Assembly: GCA_963681505.1 (NCBI GenBank)
Contig: OY811980.1
Location: 1,518,176 to 1,582,175 of the forward strand
Reading direction: 5' to 3'
DNA: 64,000 bases
Source of the DNA: Eunapius fragilis
Lineage: Eukaryota; Porifera; Demospongiae; Spongillida; Spongillidae
The notes under the pieces were generated by a model. The model was not told where the DNA came from. It saw only the letters and a program-made list of their open reading frames with translations, and made no database searches. The position numbers were made by a program, and so were the translations under genes. Below are positions 25,101 to 36,941 of this stretch, piece after piece. Every line of letters begins with the position of its first letter. The stretch's first letter is position 1.

Positions 25101-28100
25101 TGTAAAACTTACATGTAAAGATCCACACCCATATAAACATACCCACATGTACGAACACCCACATGAACAGATAAGGATAAGCTACTACTGCTCTTTGTGG
25201 ATACCCTTTATCCAAATGTGGTATCGTCACTCCCATCTACTCCTGCCCTCGTCTCTGTGTACTACCTTGACAAACAAACTTCACTCTCGAATGAAGTGAG
25301 TTGTTTAGTTGTTTGTGCATGTGTGTGTGTGTGTGTCCTAGAGACCCAGGGTTTGTCAGGGTAGTGACTTAACTCACTTTTATTACAGACTGGTGCGTAC
25401 TTGTAAATAAATCACAAGGCCCTTGTCTAAAACAGCCATCACTGCATGGTTATTGATGCCCAGATCCCTACACACTGTCACACACACACACACACACACA
25501 CTCACATGTACACACCAGCTACACATATCAGGCACCTCATGTATATTACAATTTAAAAAATTAAGAAACTTCTTAGCCTACCCTTATCATAACGTTATCA
25601 CACCCCACATAAAGCAGCAGTGATCATAGGGTATGCACATACATATAGTTTCTTTTGGTTCCAGATGAATGTTATTATATGTGAGGTGTAATTTAGATTA
25701 TTAGTTTGAAGTCCAAATGGTGCATAAAACTATTTGTAGATAATGTGTGGTGTTATGTTTGAATGTGGTTTGTATGGAGGGAATGTTTGAATGTGGTGTG
25801 GTGTGGTGTGTGTGTACGTGCATGTGTGTGTGTGTGCAAATGAATGTGGTGTGTATGGAGGGAATGTTTAAATGTGGTGTGTGTGTGTGTGCAAATGAAT
25901 GTGGTGTGTGTGGATGAATGTGGTGTGTATATGGCTTTCTACCTTGATGACACTCTGAACTTTTTTTCTTTATCCACCAGAACATTTCGTTCTATAATTT
26001 ATTCTCGTTGCCTGGTAATTTGTCTGGTAATTACTACAGTAAACTAGTCACTCCAGCCTCTTCTGGTGCTACAGAAGCAATCCTCATGAGAGAAAGCAGC
26101 AGTTTGGGAGGTGAGAGCTTATTGTTCCTGTAGTAACCATGGTGTGGTTTGCATTCAGAGGATGTAGGGTTCAAATTGGAACCTGCCTTACTGGTCACCT
26201 TAGCATACTGGACACATAACTGAAGTCTGTTGCCCAAAGTTGACCGCTTTAGACAGATTCCACAGTAGTTATGGTGGGGTCTGGAGGGTTAATTTGAAAT
26301 AGTGAGACTGCTGTTAGTTTCAAGGATGTGTGGGGAGGGTACTGTTTTCATTGCATTCACACAAACAGTGGGCTGCCTATGAGCTTGGACCATCAATATT
26401 GCAGTACCTACATACCCGCCCACACCCCCTTTAAATGGGCTCTTATTAATATATTCACGACCACACTTTTTTTTTTTTCCCTTCCATTTTTTTCCCAGTT
26501 GATTCCGTTAGCGTCACTCAGCGTGTCTCTCTTGCGGGTCTCTCTGGTGTCTTCCATGCTAACATCCCTCTAGCGCGCATCCTTGGTGCGATACCTGATG
26601 TCCTCGCACGACGCCCTTCCTCCACCTACTTTGCTGCCGATGCCAGAAGCAGGGGTGTGGTCTTCCATCCCTTGCTCCCACTTCAGACTAGCACCTACCC
26701 CCTCGAGGTAGTGGAGACCGGTCTGAGCCCCGCCCTCAATCTGTCCAGCACAGGAGATCAGAGGTATCTGCCAGGAATGCATGAGATTGAAAGGAATGTT
26801 TCCTAGGCAACTGCTATGAATAAATAATAGAATTAGCTACATATATTGTGGGGGGGGGTTTGTAGGACATCATCGCAGTGAGAGGTCACATGTACCTCGG
26901 GGTGTAGCCACCTTCTTACATGGCTTTGTGAGGCAAAGGAATCACAATGCTATGCAACACCCTGTTACATATTGCTGCCCCGGCCAAGTATGTAGTTTGA
27001 TCTTTTCCACCACTTCCTCGCCCCTCCCCTGACAGCATCACCAGGACATTCCTCCTTCCTCTCAATTCAACTGACCTAGGCTTTGTCACTCAGACTGCTG
27101 CCTCAACTGCCAACTGCAGGCCTATGTTGTTCCTGGGCAGGACGCTGGCTGTGTGTGTGGTGGTTGCTGCAAGCGACTTGACTTTAGCCACACTGAACCC
27201 TGGCTCTGTGAGCATTACAAGTACGTGTGTATGTATGTAATGTATGTATATATGTATTATGTATGTATGTATGCATGTATGTATGTATGTATGCATGTAT
27301 GTATGTATGTATGTATGTATGCATGTATGTATGTATGCATGTATGTATGTATGTATGTATGTATGTATGTATGTATGCATGTATGTATGTATGTATGTAT
27401 GCATGTATGTATGTATGTATGCATGTATGTATGTATGTATGTATGTATGCATGTATGTATGCATGTATGTATGCATGTATGTATGTATGTATGTATGTAT
27501 GTATGTATAGAGTGCACTTTAAACAAATGGGATTGTATGTGCCTTCTCTTCCAGATGCCTATGCCACCAGTGCGTCACGTCTTCCTGTGTACAGCAATGT
27601 GGCATTGTCCACCCAAAAAGAATACCAGTGCAGCTACTACTGCACCCTGTCTACCAAGAGTAGGTGGTACCTGATTCTTTCTGGATGTGTTCTCTTTACC
27701 CCCCCCCCCCCCCCCCCCCCCCCCCCCTTCTCCTCATGTCCCTCACTATCCCTTCTTACAGGTGCTTCTGTTCAACTGACCATGGCCGCATCAGACCAAG
27801 TGGATGCAATTAGCACATTGGAGAAATTCAACTCCTTTCTCAAAGGTGGTGAGCCTTCGCTGCTGCCATTGGCAACAGAACTAGCTGTCTCTACCAGCGC
27901 CTCATATAATTGGATTGGTCGAACCACATCAGTGAGAAGGTACCTCTCTAGAAAGCACACCGTGACCAAGCTGCCACAGCTTTGGTATACCTCTTAGTGG
28001 CAGGAACGGACTCAGAAGGGGCCAATGATAGTGTGGTTATTATAAATGTTGCTGAACATTTCCCTTTCCTCCTCCCACCACCACCACCACACCACCACAC

Positions 28101-28306
28101 CCAGCCATCTGGCCACACCCTCTGGTATATACCTTACCTACCCAGCGCTCCCACTGACAGGCTCATTCAATCCTGCGTACACTCTCTGGTACACCACTGC
28201 CGTTACGCACCCCGGTCGCATAGCCCTGTCCCCAGCCACGTTCAACGTCCTCAGCGGTACCGTGTACACCATTTCAAGTGCCCTCATGGCATCAAGGTAA
28301 GGCCAC

Positions 28307-28337
<31 letters not shown>

Positions 28338-29004
28338 ACAAACCCATATCATTAAATATTCATATATGCATAATGAGCTATTCCAGTCTGTAAAGTAAAG
28401 CTCAACTCCAGAGACAGATAAAGTGAAATCAGGTTTTGTACTGTACCGAATACATGAATACATTATCACCCACAAAAAGTTTCTGTACATGGGACCTAAG
28501 TATGGTATGCCTATTGAGCTGAGATATTTGCACCACCTCCACTAAGAGGTGATATTAAACATATTTTTGTCTTTGTCATCATCATTCCTTACATGTACCT
28601 TTTAATGTCTCTCCCTTCCCGTTCAGTGGTAACCAGATCAGGGCTGTGTTGGCCTCTGACCGTAGTCTGGGATCACTTAAAGGCATGCTCTCTGTGGCTA
28701 GTGCTGGAGCCTGTGATGGCAACAATGTTTTGTAAGCGGCAGGTCTCTGCACATGTTTAGTTGCATACACTTTGCGTCCACTGATTGCAGCTGCTTCATT
28801 ATCGATGACACTGGCCGCATGGTGTACTCTCCAGACCTCCAGTCATCCCTATCTGCTGTTGAACAAGGTCCATTCTTCATGGCCAAATTTAAATTTCGAC
28901 CTTACATGGTAAGGACTGAAGTATGGTGGTGTGTACACATATGGGTTTGACTGGATGATTGTGTATGTTTATGTGAGAATGGAACTGTTGATGTAATGTG
29001 TGAC

Positions 29005-29043
<39 letters not shown>

Positions 29044-29099
29044 TCTATATAACTATTCCTTCTCCTGTGTTTGTTACAATAATGAGCTCTCCAGGCCCT

Positions 29100-29135
<36 letters not shown>

Positions 29136-29826
29136 CCAGGGAGGTCTTTATATCCCACAGTGTTGTCACTGTTACCTGCAGCTGTGTCTCCTGTCAGGTG
29201 TTTTAACTGTTGCCCCCTGCTGTGCTGTAAGCAACCTCTCTATCTTTTCAGTTTCAAGACATACTGAAGACATTGATTTCAACTCCTGGCTACCCTATTA
29301 AGCATGCATGTGCAGACTATCTGAACCCAAGTGTCAAGTTCCGAGTGTTCTACTCAGTAAGTCAAAAAGGACTTCTTTTGGTGGAAGGGGGAGGGGGGGG
29401 GGGGGGGGAAATAGGGGAAGTGGGTGTGGCAGCAGCAAACAAATGATGCATAGAGGGAAATATCATATTTCGTACTTCGTAGTTTCTATAACATAAGGTG
29501 AATGCCAAATTTATATGGGATTTAGAACTATTGTATTGTATGGATTTAATCTTATTACCAACCAGTTATTATCCTAAATCATAAAATGATTGTACTGTTT
29601 CTTCTCTTCAGTTTCCTTTATCTAACAGCAGCACAATAGCTGGCAGTACACCATGCACACAGTTCAAGGTGAGGGACACCACACACATGTTGCATACAGT
29701 CATCATTCTTTGTTCAACTCCTGTGCAACATTCAGCTGAAGTTGATCCCAGGAACTAACGCCTTCTTTGGTGTTGGCACCACAAGCTGTACATCTACGGC
29801 GTCATGTTTGTGTCCTGATGTAAGAA

Positions 29827-29879
<53 letters not shown>

Positions 29880-30288
29880 ATGCATGCATGTGTGTGTGCA
29901 TACGTGCGTGTGTGCATGTGTGTGTGTGTGCGTGTGTGCGTGCGTGGGTGTGCGTGCTGATCATGGAGCCTTGTTGTGTAGAAGAGATTTGATGTGTGTT
30001 CTGTTTTGTTCAATAGCTTTGCATCAACTGTGATGGCCTCCAAGTGGCTGCTTGTGAGTGTCCATGCAGCTGTACGAAGGACTGCTTCAATACTAAAATG
30101 TGAGATCCGTGACACCACTTTGTTGTCTGTCTGGACTTGAAATCCTAACTTCTTTGTCACTACAGAATGATGGCCTGTCCTTCCAGTGTTTCAGGAATGG
30201 CTAATTACATGTATGCTGGGCAAAGCAATGCAGCTACTGGACTTGCTTCTTGTTTTACTGCTACCTGCAATTCTATTAGCAATTTATC

Positions 30289-30365
<77 letters not shown>

Positions 30366-31324
30366 GTGTGTGTGTGGGCATACATGTACAGTGTTAACAC
30401 ACATGCTTGGTGTTACTGTAGCACCTGTGCTGGGACAGCTGGGTGCCAGTGGTGCTACACCCAACAGAAATGTTTGGCTTCCACTGAGTGCTGTGACACT
30501 CTGGACAAGAGTACATGTTGTCAGGGACTGCCCACATGTGTGTGCAACAACGGTAAGTGCAAGCACACATCAATCAGTCATTGTAAAACAATGCATGCCA
30601 AAGCTACCTCAGATGTAGTCACTAAAGTGCAGAATAATAATTACTTTGCTAGGTGTCACTACTTTATAAACATTTTGTCACCAGCTGTACTCATAAGTAA
30701 TGCACTTTTGCTCAGTGTTAAATATGTTGAACCATGGACACATTTAGTAGTTCAAATAAAAGAGGATGAATGTCTTTTTGTCACATCCTTGTCCAAATGG
30801 TATTGAAAATTGCAATGAAGTAAACGAATGCAAGCTTACACAGTCAATAGCTCAAGTGGTGTTAGTATATTTAAGTTTTTTTTTTGTGTGGCTCCATGTG
30901 TTCAATCAACCTTGAAATTCACATGTTTTTTTTTTTTTGACATCTCCTCATTGACACACGTTTGCTGTCTCCAAACCACCACTTGTGGTCCCCCCCCTCC
31001 CTCCCCCCGACAGTGCCGACTAATGCACCATATGACCAACCCAACAATAATGCTGCCATTATTGCTGGCGTTGTGGGAGGCGTTGTAGGTGCTGCCATTC
31101 TGGTCATCTTGGTAGTTTTCTTTGTTTGGTACCAGTGCATCAGAAAACCTGAGGAAGACGATGGCGTCAGGGATAATGTGTTTGACTTCAGCAAGCGTAC
31201 AGACGCCCGTAACCCTGTTAGTATGGATGTAGTAATGTCACCTGAAGCCGACATAAAAGAAGATCCATTGGCAGAAAAGACAAAGGAGGAACATGCAGAC
31301 AATAAGAAAGAAAGCACTATATGA
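17924..31324 (+). CDS. CACHD1: VWFA and Cache domain-containing protein (CACHD1-like), type I membrane protein
   Basis: Alpha2delta-related surface protein; vertebrate CACHD1 modulates voltage-gated calcium channels and has been linked to Wnt receptor complexes. Exons: 17924-18079, 22976-23085, 23794-23970, 24413-24557, 24711-24906, 25171-25295, 25981-26110, 26499-26763, 27036-27220, 27555-27659, 27762-27939, 28105-28296, 28627-28731, 28791-28908, 29252-29356, 29612-29668, 29736-29819, 30017-30099, 30166-30288, 30422-30552 and 31014-31324. All phases agree (3081 nt, 1026 aa). Order: signal peptide (MAFVLLACCGHLRA), alpha2delta N region, VWA from WFVSATTSRPREVVIL, Cache 1 (SGVFHANIPLARIL), Cache 2 (ATPSGIYLTYP, WYTTAVTHPGRIALSP), CFIIDDTGRMVYS, IPGTNAFFGVG, a Cys-rich stalk (CECPCSC), one TM helix (AIIAGVVGGVVGAAILVILV) and an acidic tail. 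The VWA lacks the MIDAS Asp. An exon could be missing in the 4.9-kb first intron, which has a gap. Confidence 0.9.
18720..18919. other. Assembly gap (200 N)
   Basis: Exactly 200 N, the length of a placeholder rather than a measured gap. It lies in CACHD1 intron 1 and could hide an exon or a longer repeat. Confidence 1.
19085..19167. repeat. (CA)n microsatellite, CACHD1 intron 1
   Basis: About 41 uninterrupted CA units. Confidence 0.95.
19410..20085. repeat. CT-rich minisatellite/low-complexity, CACHD1 intron 1
   Basis: CCCTCACCCTCTCCTCCCTC-like units, nearly pure pyrimidine on the sense strand. A potential acceptor (TTTTTATTACAG) follows at 20079-20090, and 45 nt later the frame stops without a good donor, so I do not call an exon. 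Confidence 0.9.
20850..22185. repeat. Long inverted repeat pair in CACHD1 intron 1 (candidate non-autonomous transposon)
   Basis: The left arm at about 20850-21000 and the right arm at about 22022-22170 are reverse complements with indels over about 150 bp. Shared blocks include GTGGCATATG, GCAATGTAAGCT and CACTTGGAGTGGATATTT. About 1 kb of unrelated sequence lies between them. No transposase frame is visible inside. No target-site duplication was identified, so the element class is not assigned. Confidence 0.65.
22515..22542. repeat. Interrupted poly-C tract
   Basis: C-run with single T interruptions in CACHD1 intron 1; apart from this I see no feature between 22190 and 22975. Confidence 0.85.
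23325..23790. repeat. 28-bp minisatellite, ~16 copies, CACHD1 intron
   Basis: Units TTTAACCCTCCACGCCATGC plus AACACAAC, almost identical, with the variant CACACC in a few. It runs into the acceptor of the 23794 exon: the last unit's CCCTCCATGC precedes CTGTAG. Confidence 0.95.
24035..24296. repeat. 24-bp minisatellite, ~11 copies, CACHD1 intron
   Basis: Units of CCCCACATCAGTGTACCAGC plus ATGT. Every unit carries acceptor-like CATCAG|TGTACCAG on the sense strand, about 120 bp before the true acceptor at 24412. Confidence 0.95.
24905..25010. repeat. ~20-bp donor-derived minisatellite, CACHD1 intron
   Basis: Begins at the donor of the 24711-24906 exon and repeats GAGGTGAGGTGCATGGGGAG about five times, so each unit resembles a 5' splice site (GAG|GTGAGG). 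Confidence 0.85.
25802..25930. repeat. Degenerate GTGTGGTGTG/AATGTGGTGTG repeat, CACHD1 intron
   Basis: TG-rich imperfect tandem copies ending about 50 bp before the acceptor at 25980. Confidence 0.75.
27222..27508. repeat. (GTAT)n tetranucleotide array with GCAT interruptions, CACHD1 intron
   Basis: About 70 tetramers directly after the donor at 27221. Tyr/Met/Cys or His/Thr/Tyr frames across it are not coding. Confidence 0.95.
27699..27727. repeat. Poly-C tract (29 nt) before CACHD1 acceptor
   Basis: Uninterrupted C-run about 35 bp upstream of the acceptor of the 27762 exon, acting as or extending its polypyrimidine tract. Confidence 0.95.
29104..29133. repeat. Poly-C tract (30 nt), CACHD1 intron
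   Basis: Uninterrupted C-run; a (GT)n of about 33 bp sits at 29010-29042 in the same intron. Confidence 0.95.
29830..29880. repeat. (TG)n microsatellite, CACHD1 intron
   Basis: Lies 11 bp after the donor at 29820 and decays into GCATGCATG and GTGCGTG words. Confidence 0.9.
30291..30377. repeat. (GT)n microsatellite, CACHD1 intron
   Basis: The repeat begins at the donor itself (GTATGTGTG at 30289) and runs about 85 bp. Confidence 0.95.
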
Positions 31325-32070
31325 TGAAGTCCAATCCTCTTTCAACCCCCTTGTTTAGCTTTGTGCATATCTGTAGTCAAGCTCCATTCTATTCCATATG
31401 GACTGAATCATTAGATTCAATGTAAACCGTTTTTTTTTCTTTTTTTTTTTTTAATTCTCTGCACCTAATACTCTTATAAACCATATATTGTAACGTTTAT
31501 GAAGTGACTACATGTACTCTATGCTCAATACTATGTTCATACTACACATCTTTGGTACGGCACGGTACAACACGACTATTGAGTACCGTTCATATGCGTT
31601 TATAAAAAAAGCAATTCCTGTAATTTAGCTGCGACATTAATATCACAACAATTTATTTAACAGTGCTTTTTATAAATAGTACGCTAGTGATAATGTTGAC
31701 AGCAAACTGCATTTTCACCCATAGCTTCCCCACTTCAAGGTTAGCATATTTCTCACTCCCTTATTTGCCTGCTGTTATTGCAGAAGCTGGTACAACAATC
31801 GTGAAAGTATGGAAAGTTGGAATCAGTGTATTTTTATGTGGTTCAACTTTCATCTTAATATAGTGAAAGTAAAAATTTTAAGGTACATTACAAACTAACA
31901 TTTTATTGTGGCGCCCGAAAGCTATTTTTAAAAACCATTTTTACAGTGATGGTAATAACTGAAGTTGTAGGAACAACAAGCAGACAGAAGTTAAATAATA
32001 TGATAAAATAAAATAAGAATGCTGAATCTCCACATAAAAAAAGGAAAGGGATGGGGAAGAGGGGCAAGCC
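31325..32070. other. Convergent 3' spacer CACHD1 / LRRK1-like
   Basis: AT-rich 746-bp interval between the two stop codons holding both 3' UTRs. T-rich runs at 31430-31452; no further gene seen. Confidence 0.6.
31902..31907 (-). terminator. Polyadenylation signal AATAAA of the LRRK1-like gene
   Basis: TTTATT on the plus strand reads AATAAA in the sense direction, about 165 nt after the stop codon at 32071. Confidence 0.5.
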
Positions 32071-35000
32071 TCAGTTCTCGTTTGGTTCACTGTAGATACT
32101 TTCTGTCTGCAGCTGCTGAACTGAGTCACTGTTGTCATCGTTACGAGGCAACCGAACTGGGTCAGCTGCTTCTTTTAGGGGGTGGGTGGAGCTTGAAATT
32201 GAACAGACCTCATGTGCCCACATTGGTGGGACCTTTGTTGTCAGGGACAGAGGTTTTGCTGAGACAAGATGCTCAGGTGAGACTGATGTGAATATAGGAA
32301 ATACTGGATAGTCGTAAATTGTGTCAGCGTTGGATACAGCTCTTTCTCTGCTTTCGTAGTGTAGAGATCTATTATTAACCAGTGTGCTCTCAGCAAGGGT
32401 GTCTTCCAAGAAAGACCTGCCATGCACATCAGGGTTTCCAGGTCTGCCAGACAGTGGAAGAAATGGAGACTCCATGTATTCGTACAAGCTGTCGCACATT
32501 GATTCAGCAATTGGAGTAGATTCGTCTGTATTTTGTGCTGACAAGATTCTACAAGGCACTGTCCTTCCCACAAGGTTCCCTGCGTCCCCAGATTGGGGCC
32601 AATACTCATAGGGGAACTCATACAAGTCAGGCTCCGGTCCGCCAGTGACAGCAGGCGCTTCTTCAATTTTGGTCTGGGGAGGAGGAGGCAACACCTGCAC
32701 TACTTTGCCCTCCTCTGGGGCCAGGATGCCACCCTTACCACCAAGCCTGCCCTTGTTCTCCTCAAGGTGGCCCTTCTCCAAGCTCCTGATTAGCCTGATC
32801 ACCTCGGCGGGGAAGGCCTCCCACAGTATCAGCGTACCGGCGCTGTCCACAGCCTCGCCCACAACATCCACTGGTTCATATTCCTTGCAGCTGGCGACCA
32901 GGGGGGTGTTAAGCAGCTTGCCCCCGCTGATCACCTTAGCCTGGCACGTCCGGTCGGGCCCGTTGTGAGAAGGAGGTACGCGCACCAGCAGGCGAATGTA
33001 GTCGTTGTACGGTTGAAACCATGCCAGCAGCTCCCTCTCGTGAAACTGAAGGATGTGTCCCGTTGCCATGCCAACCCAAACCGTGTCAAGGACCGGTACA
33101 ATGGCTGTGATCATGACGTCAGAGCCGGTTGCACTGCGAGCTATGTCCTGCATTGGTTCCCTCGTGTTGATGGTGTACAGGTGAACTTTGGCCTCTGCGT
33201 CCCAAGCCGACAGGGTTTCCCCGAGGAGGTGGGCACCCCAGACAGTGGCCCCATCGTCGGAGATGGAGAGATGGTTGAGCACAACGTCCTCGTGCCAAGG
33301 GACGGAGGAGAGTGTCGTGAGGGTGTTGAGGTGGAGGAAAAACAGGTGGTGCTCCACCGACACCCACAGCAGGCCCCGGCACACCACCATAGCTAGCACC
33401 GCCCTATCGAGCGAGCACCTCACGTCGGGGTCACTTGCCGGCGAGATGTAGCCTTCATTAGTGGCAAACATGAGACACTCCCCCTCCACAGTGCCGCAAT
33501 AAACCCTGTCCTCCAAGCAGGTCAGACAGGAAGGGAACTCCATGGGGGTCTTCGTAACGAGTTCCCTGTACCTGGCGTTGTAGACAACGGTGTTATCACC
33601 GGCCCTTGGACTGATCCACAGGTACCTGCCACAGGCGTTAATGTTGAGCACTTGGAAATCCTGCAGAAAGGTGTCGCACACTTTGGTCATGGTGTCGAGG
33701 TTATATACACCCACTCCCGTCCCCTGAGCACTCTCACCGCACACCCAAAGCTCGTGGGAACCGTGGGGCGACACGGGTGGAGTGACGCAGGCACACCTCA
33801 GGGACTGGGGACCCGAAATGGGCACTACCGCCATCACGGAATGCACCATGGTCTGGACGGTGAAGTCTTCAACTTGCTCTGCAGGGGGTCTAGAGTGCGG
33901 CTCTCCGCGCCAACACCACTGCAACAGTTTGGACAGGTAGAAGAACATGGCATCCGAGGATGAAAGGGCATGCAGGTCGGGTCTCTCCCCCGCCTCCACA
34001 GCCTCAGAAACACTCACATCAGGGGGCAGGTGGCAGTAAGGATGCACGCAGGACGCCACCTGATAGAAAAGCATCGCAAACGAGAAGATGTCGGCGCTAG
34101 TGTTGCATCGTCCCCCGGCGTGGCTCAAATCGCGAACGACCTCGGGTGGGCTCATACCCGGTACGGAAGAGGAGGACCTGACGCTGCTGCAGCCGATGTT
34201 TGAACACAGCGCGTGCCGCTCCAAGTTGGCCACCGAGCAGTGGTTGGTCGCTTGCGGGCTGAGCGACCAGACAAGCACGCCCTCGGCCTTGAGGTCGCGG
34301 AGGGCAATCCCCCTGCTGTGCAGGTACCGGATGGCGGACGACACTTGGAACGCCATCCTGTGGACGACCAGACGCGGAATGGGCACCTTGTCCTCGTACA
34401 ACAGGGCATGCAGCGTCCCGAGAGGCTCACCCTCTATCAACAACGTGCGCGCTGGGATGCTAATGCCGGCAAAGGCGGCAATGTTGGGATGGGAGATCCT
34501 TCGAAGAAGCGTGGCCTCTTTGCTCAGCCTCCTGAAGTTCAGAGGCTCGCTGTAACATCTGATGGTCACCGGCTTACCTCTGAAATGTCCCCAGCTGGTC
34601 TGTATACCCTCCTCCGTGCCCAGTTGTCTGCCCTGGACGAGTTCCGTTGGTGACTGGAAGGTGTTAGGAAGTTTGTGGAGCAAAAGAAGCTCCGGGACTA
34701 GATTGCCTAGGGACACAGAGTGGGGTTTAAGGAGGTTGCTGGAGCAATTGATGCTCTGCTCGCCGCTGGCAGCTGCCGCAAGGCACTGGTTCATGCCAAA
34801 CTCAAGCGGCCATCCTGGTACCTTGTTGATGCACTCGGGACAAGTGACAGTCTGAGATCCACTGTCGCAGTCCCATTGGTCCAGCAAGCCGTCCACAAGC
34901 TCTATGAGTTGAACAAAAGTACGCTTGCCAGAGTCGTTGCAGGTGCAGGCTACAGATATTCCCTCCTTTGTAAGCTTGGGCGGAGAAGAAAGTGACTCAA

Positions 35001-36889
35001 CCTGGTACGGTAGTTGCTTGATGGCTTGCACTCTAAAAGTCACGTCTCTGTCTTCATAGAACACTCCACTCTGCCACATGTACAGCTGTGCGTCTGTAGG
35101 GTTCAAAGGTGGGCCACTGTGGGAGTGTTCAAGCTGTTCTGGAAGAGGAAAAGTTGGGAACACCAGCTCTGAAGTCATATTGTGCCTTCTGGCGGATAGT
35201 TTCTCAAAAATTAGGCGCACCTGGGGAACAAACCACACAATCTGATAGAGCAGCTGATTCCAGAATCCCACTGGCTCCCTGTCTTTGAATGCAATATAGC
35301 GGATGCACCTGAAGTACTCATTTTCCTTTCTCTCCAACATTGCGTCGGGGAGGAGCCTTGGAACAAAGATCTGGTTGCTGTTGAGGGGAAAGGCGACCTT
35401 GAGGAGAGAGAGGAGTGCCACAAACTGATTATAATATTGCCGTGGAAACTGGGCACCCTGTAGAAGAGGAACAATGAACTCTGTCGAAACTAAACAAGCC
35501 TCCACAAGTTCAAGTGGTTCCAGCCCCACAATGGACCCTGCTCCATCGCGAGAAGGGCAAGACACCTTGGCCAGGATGGAGTAAAGCCAGGGAACATCCA
35601 CCCAGTACAGATCCTGAAGGTTGTAGAAGGGACTGTCATAGTGTACCAGGCACCCCATGTCCATAAGAAAGCAGAGAGCACCAGAGAGTTCCTCTTCCCC
35701 TACTCCGAAATCAGAGACTTTTAACTGCTGAACCATGGCCACAAACTCTGCCCTGGTCATAACATATCTATGCCCGGCCCCTCGCGGGTTTCCTGAGAGG
35801 TACCTGTGGAGCAGGCAGTAGGTCGTTGGAATCTCCTCCCCCAAAAGACTCCACCCACCAACGTGATGCTCCATCGCGCACCGATAGATGGCACTCCTTA
35901 CGGCTACAACGTTCTCGATACGGTTTTTGAGTCCAACAGTGACCACGTGCTTGAGTGAAACCTTGTTTGTGTACTTGGTGCTGAGACTGGTGATCTCTCT
36001 CAGCAGGTCACTGATGGTTGATCGTTCACTGTCGGCTACTAGGTCAAGGTGTGTTCCCACAACCACCACGCACACCTCAGAAGAACGACTGACTATGCTG
36101 TCAAGCCAGTACTTCACCTCTTCCACACCTTCCATCCCTTGTTTCAAATTAAAGAGCACCACACACATCGTCCGTCTCGATAAATAGCACTGGTGCATTC
36201 CGTGAAGGGCCTCATTGCCATTGAAGTCCCATATGCTGAACTGGAGTGGTTTCTTGCCAAACGGCTTTATCTCCAGCTCGCAGACGTCTAAACTTGTGGG
36301 CGGAGTCTGACTGAGGTCCCTCCCAAGCAGGTGTGCCACCAGCGAGCTCTTGCCTCTCCTGGGCTTCCCCAGGACGCACACCCGCATGTGGTGGAAAGGC
36401 CTCGCGTCCAGCTGCCTCGACGAAATCGACTGCACGCAGCACTGTGCGTCGTTGAGGGAATGCCTTGGGACGTTCCTCAGCTTCAGACCCTGGAGGTGGA
36501 GTGTGGAGAGATGCTTCAACCTTGCCATGGCGGACGGGAGGGTGATGATGGGGTTAAAGCTCAGGTCCAGGGCCCTGAGGGAGTGCATGTGGGACATGCA
36601 GGGCGGGACGTGGGAGAACCTGTTGTGGCTGAGGTCCAGCTCTGAGAGTGAGTGAGCCACAGGCTTCCCTGGGATGGAGGTGAGGACGTTGTGTGAGAGG
36701 AGGAGGGTGGTAAGGCCTGGGGACCACTTGGGCACCTCGGGTATGGTGGTCAGGTCGTTGTGAGAGAGGTTGAGCGTCATGAGGCTTGGTAGGGTTAAAG
36801 TGCCTGGTGGTACGGCAGTGAGATTGTTGTGTTGCAAGTCCAGGAATGTCACCTAAAGAGAGAAGAGAGGGGGGGGGGAGATGTGATGA

Positions 36890-36941
<52 letters not shown>

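Noticed and set aside
27153-27526. Cys/Met/Tyr/Val frames over a tetranucleotide array
   Set aside because: (GTAT)n simple repeat directly after a CACHD1 donor.
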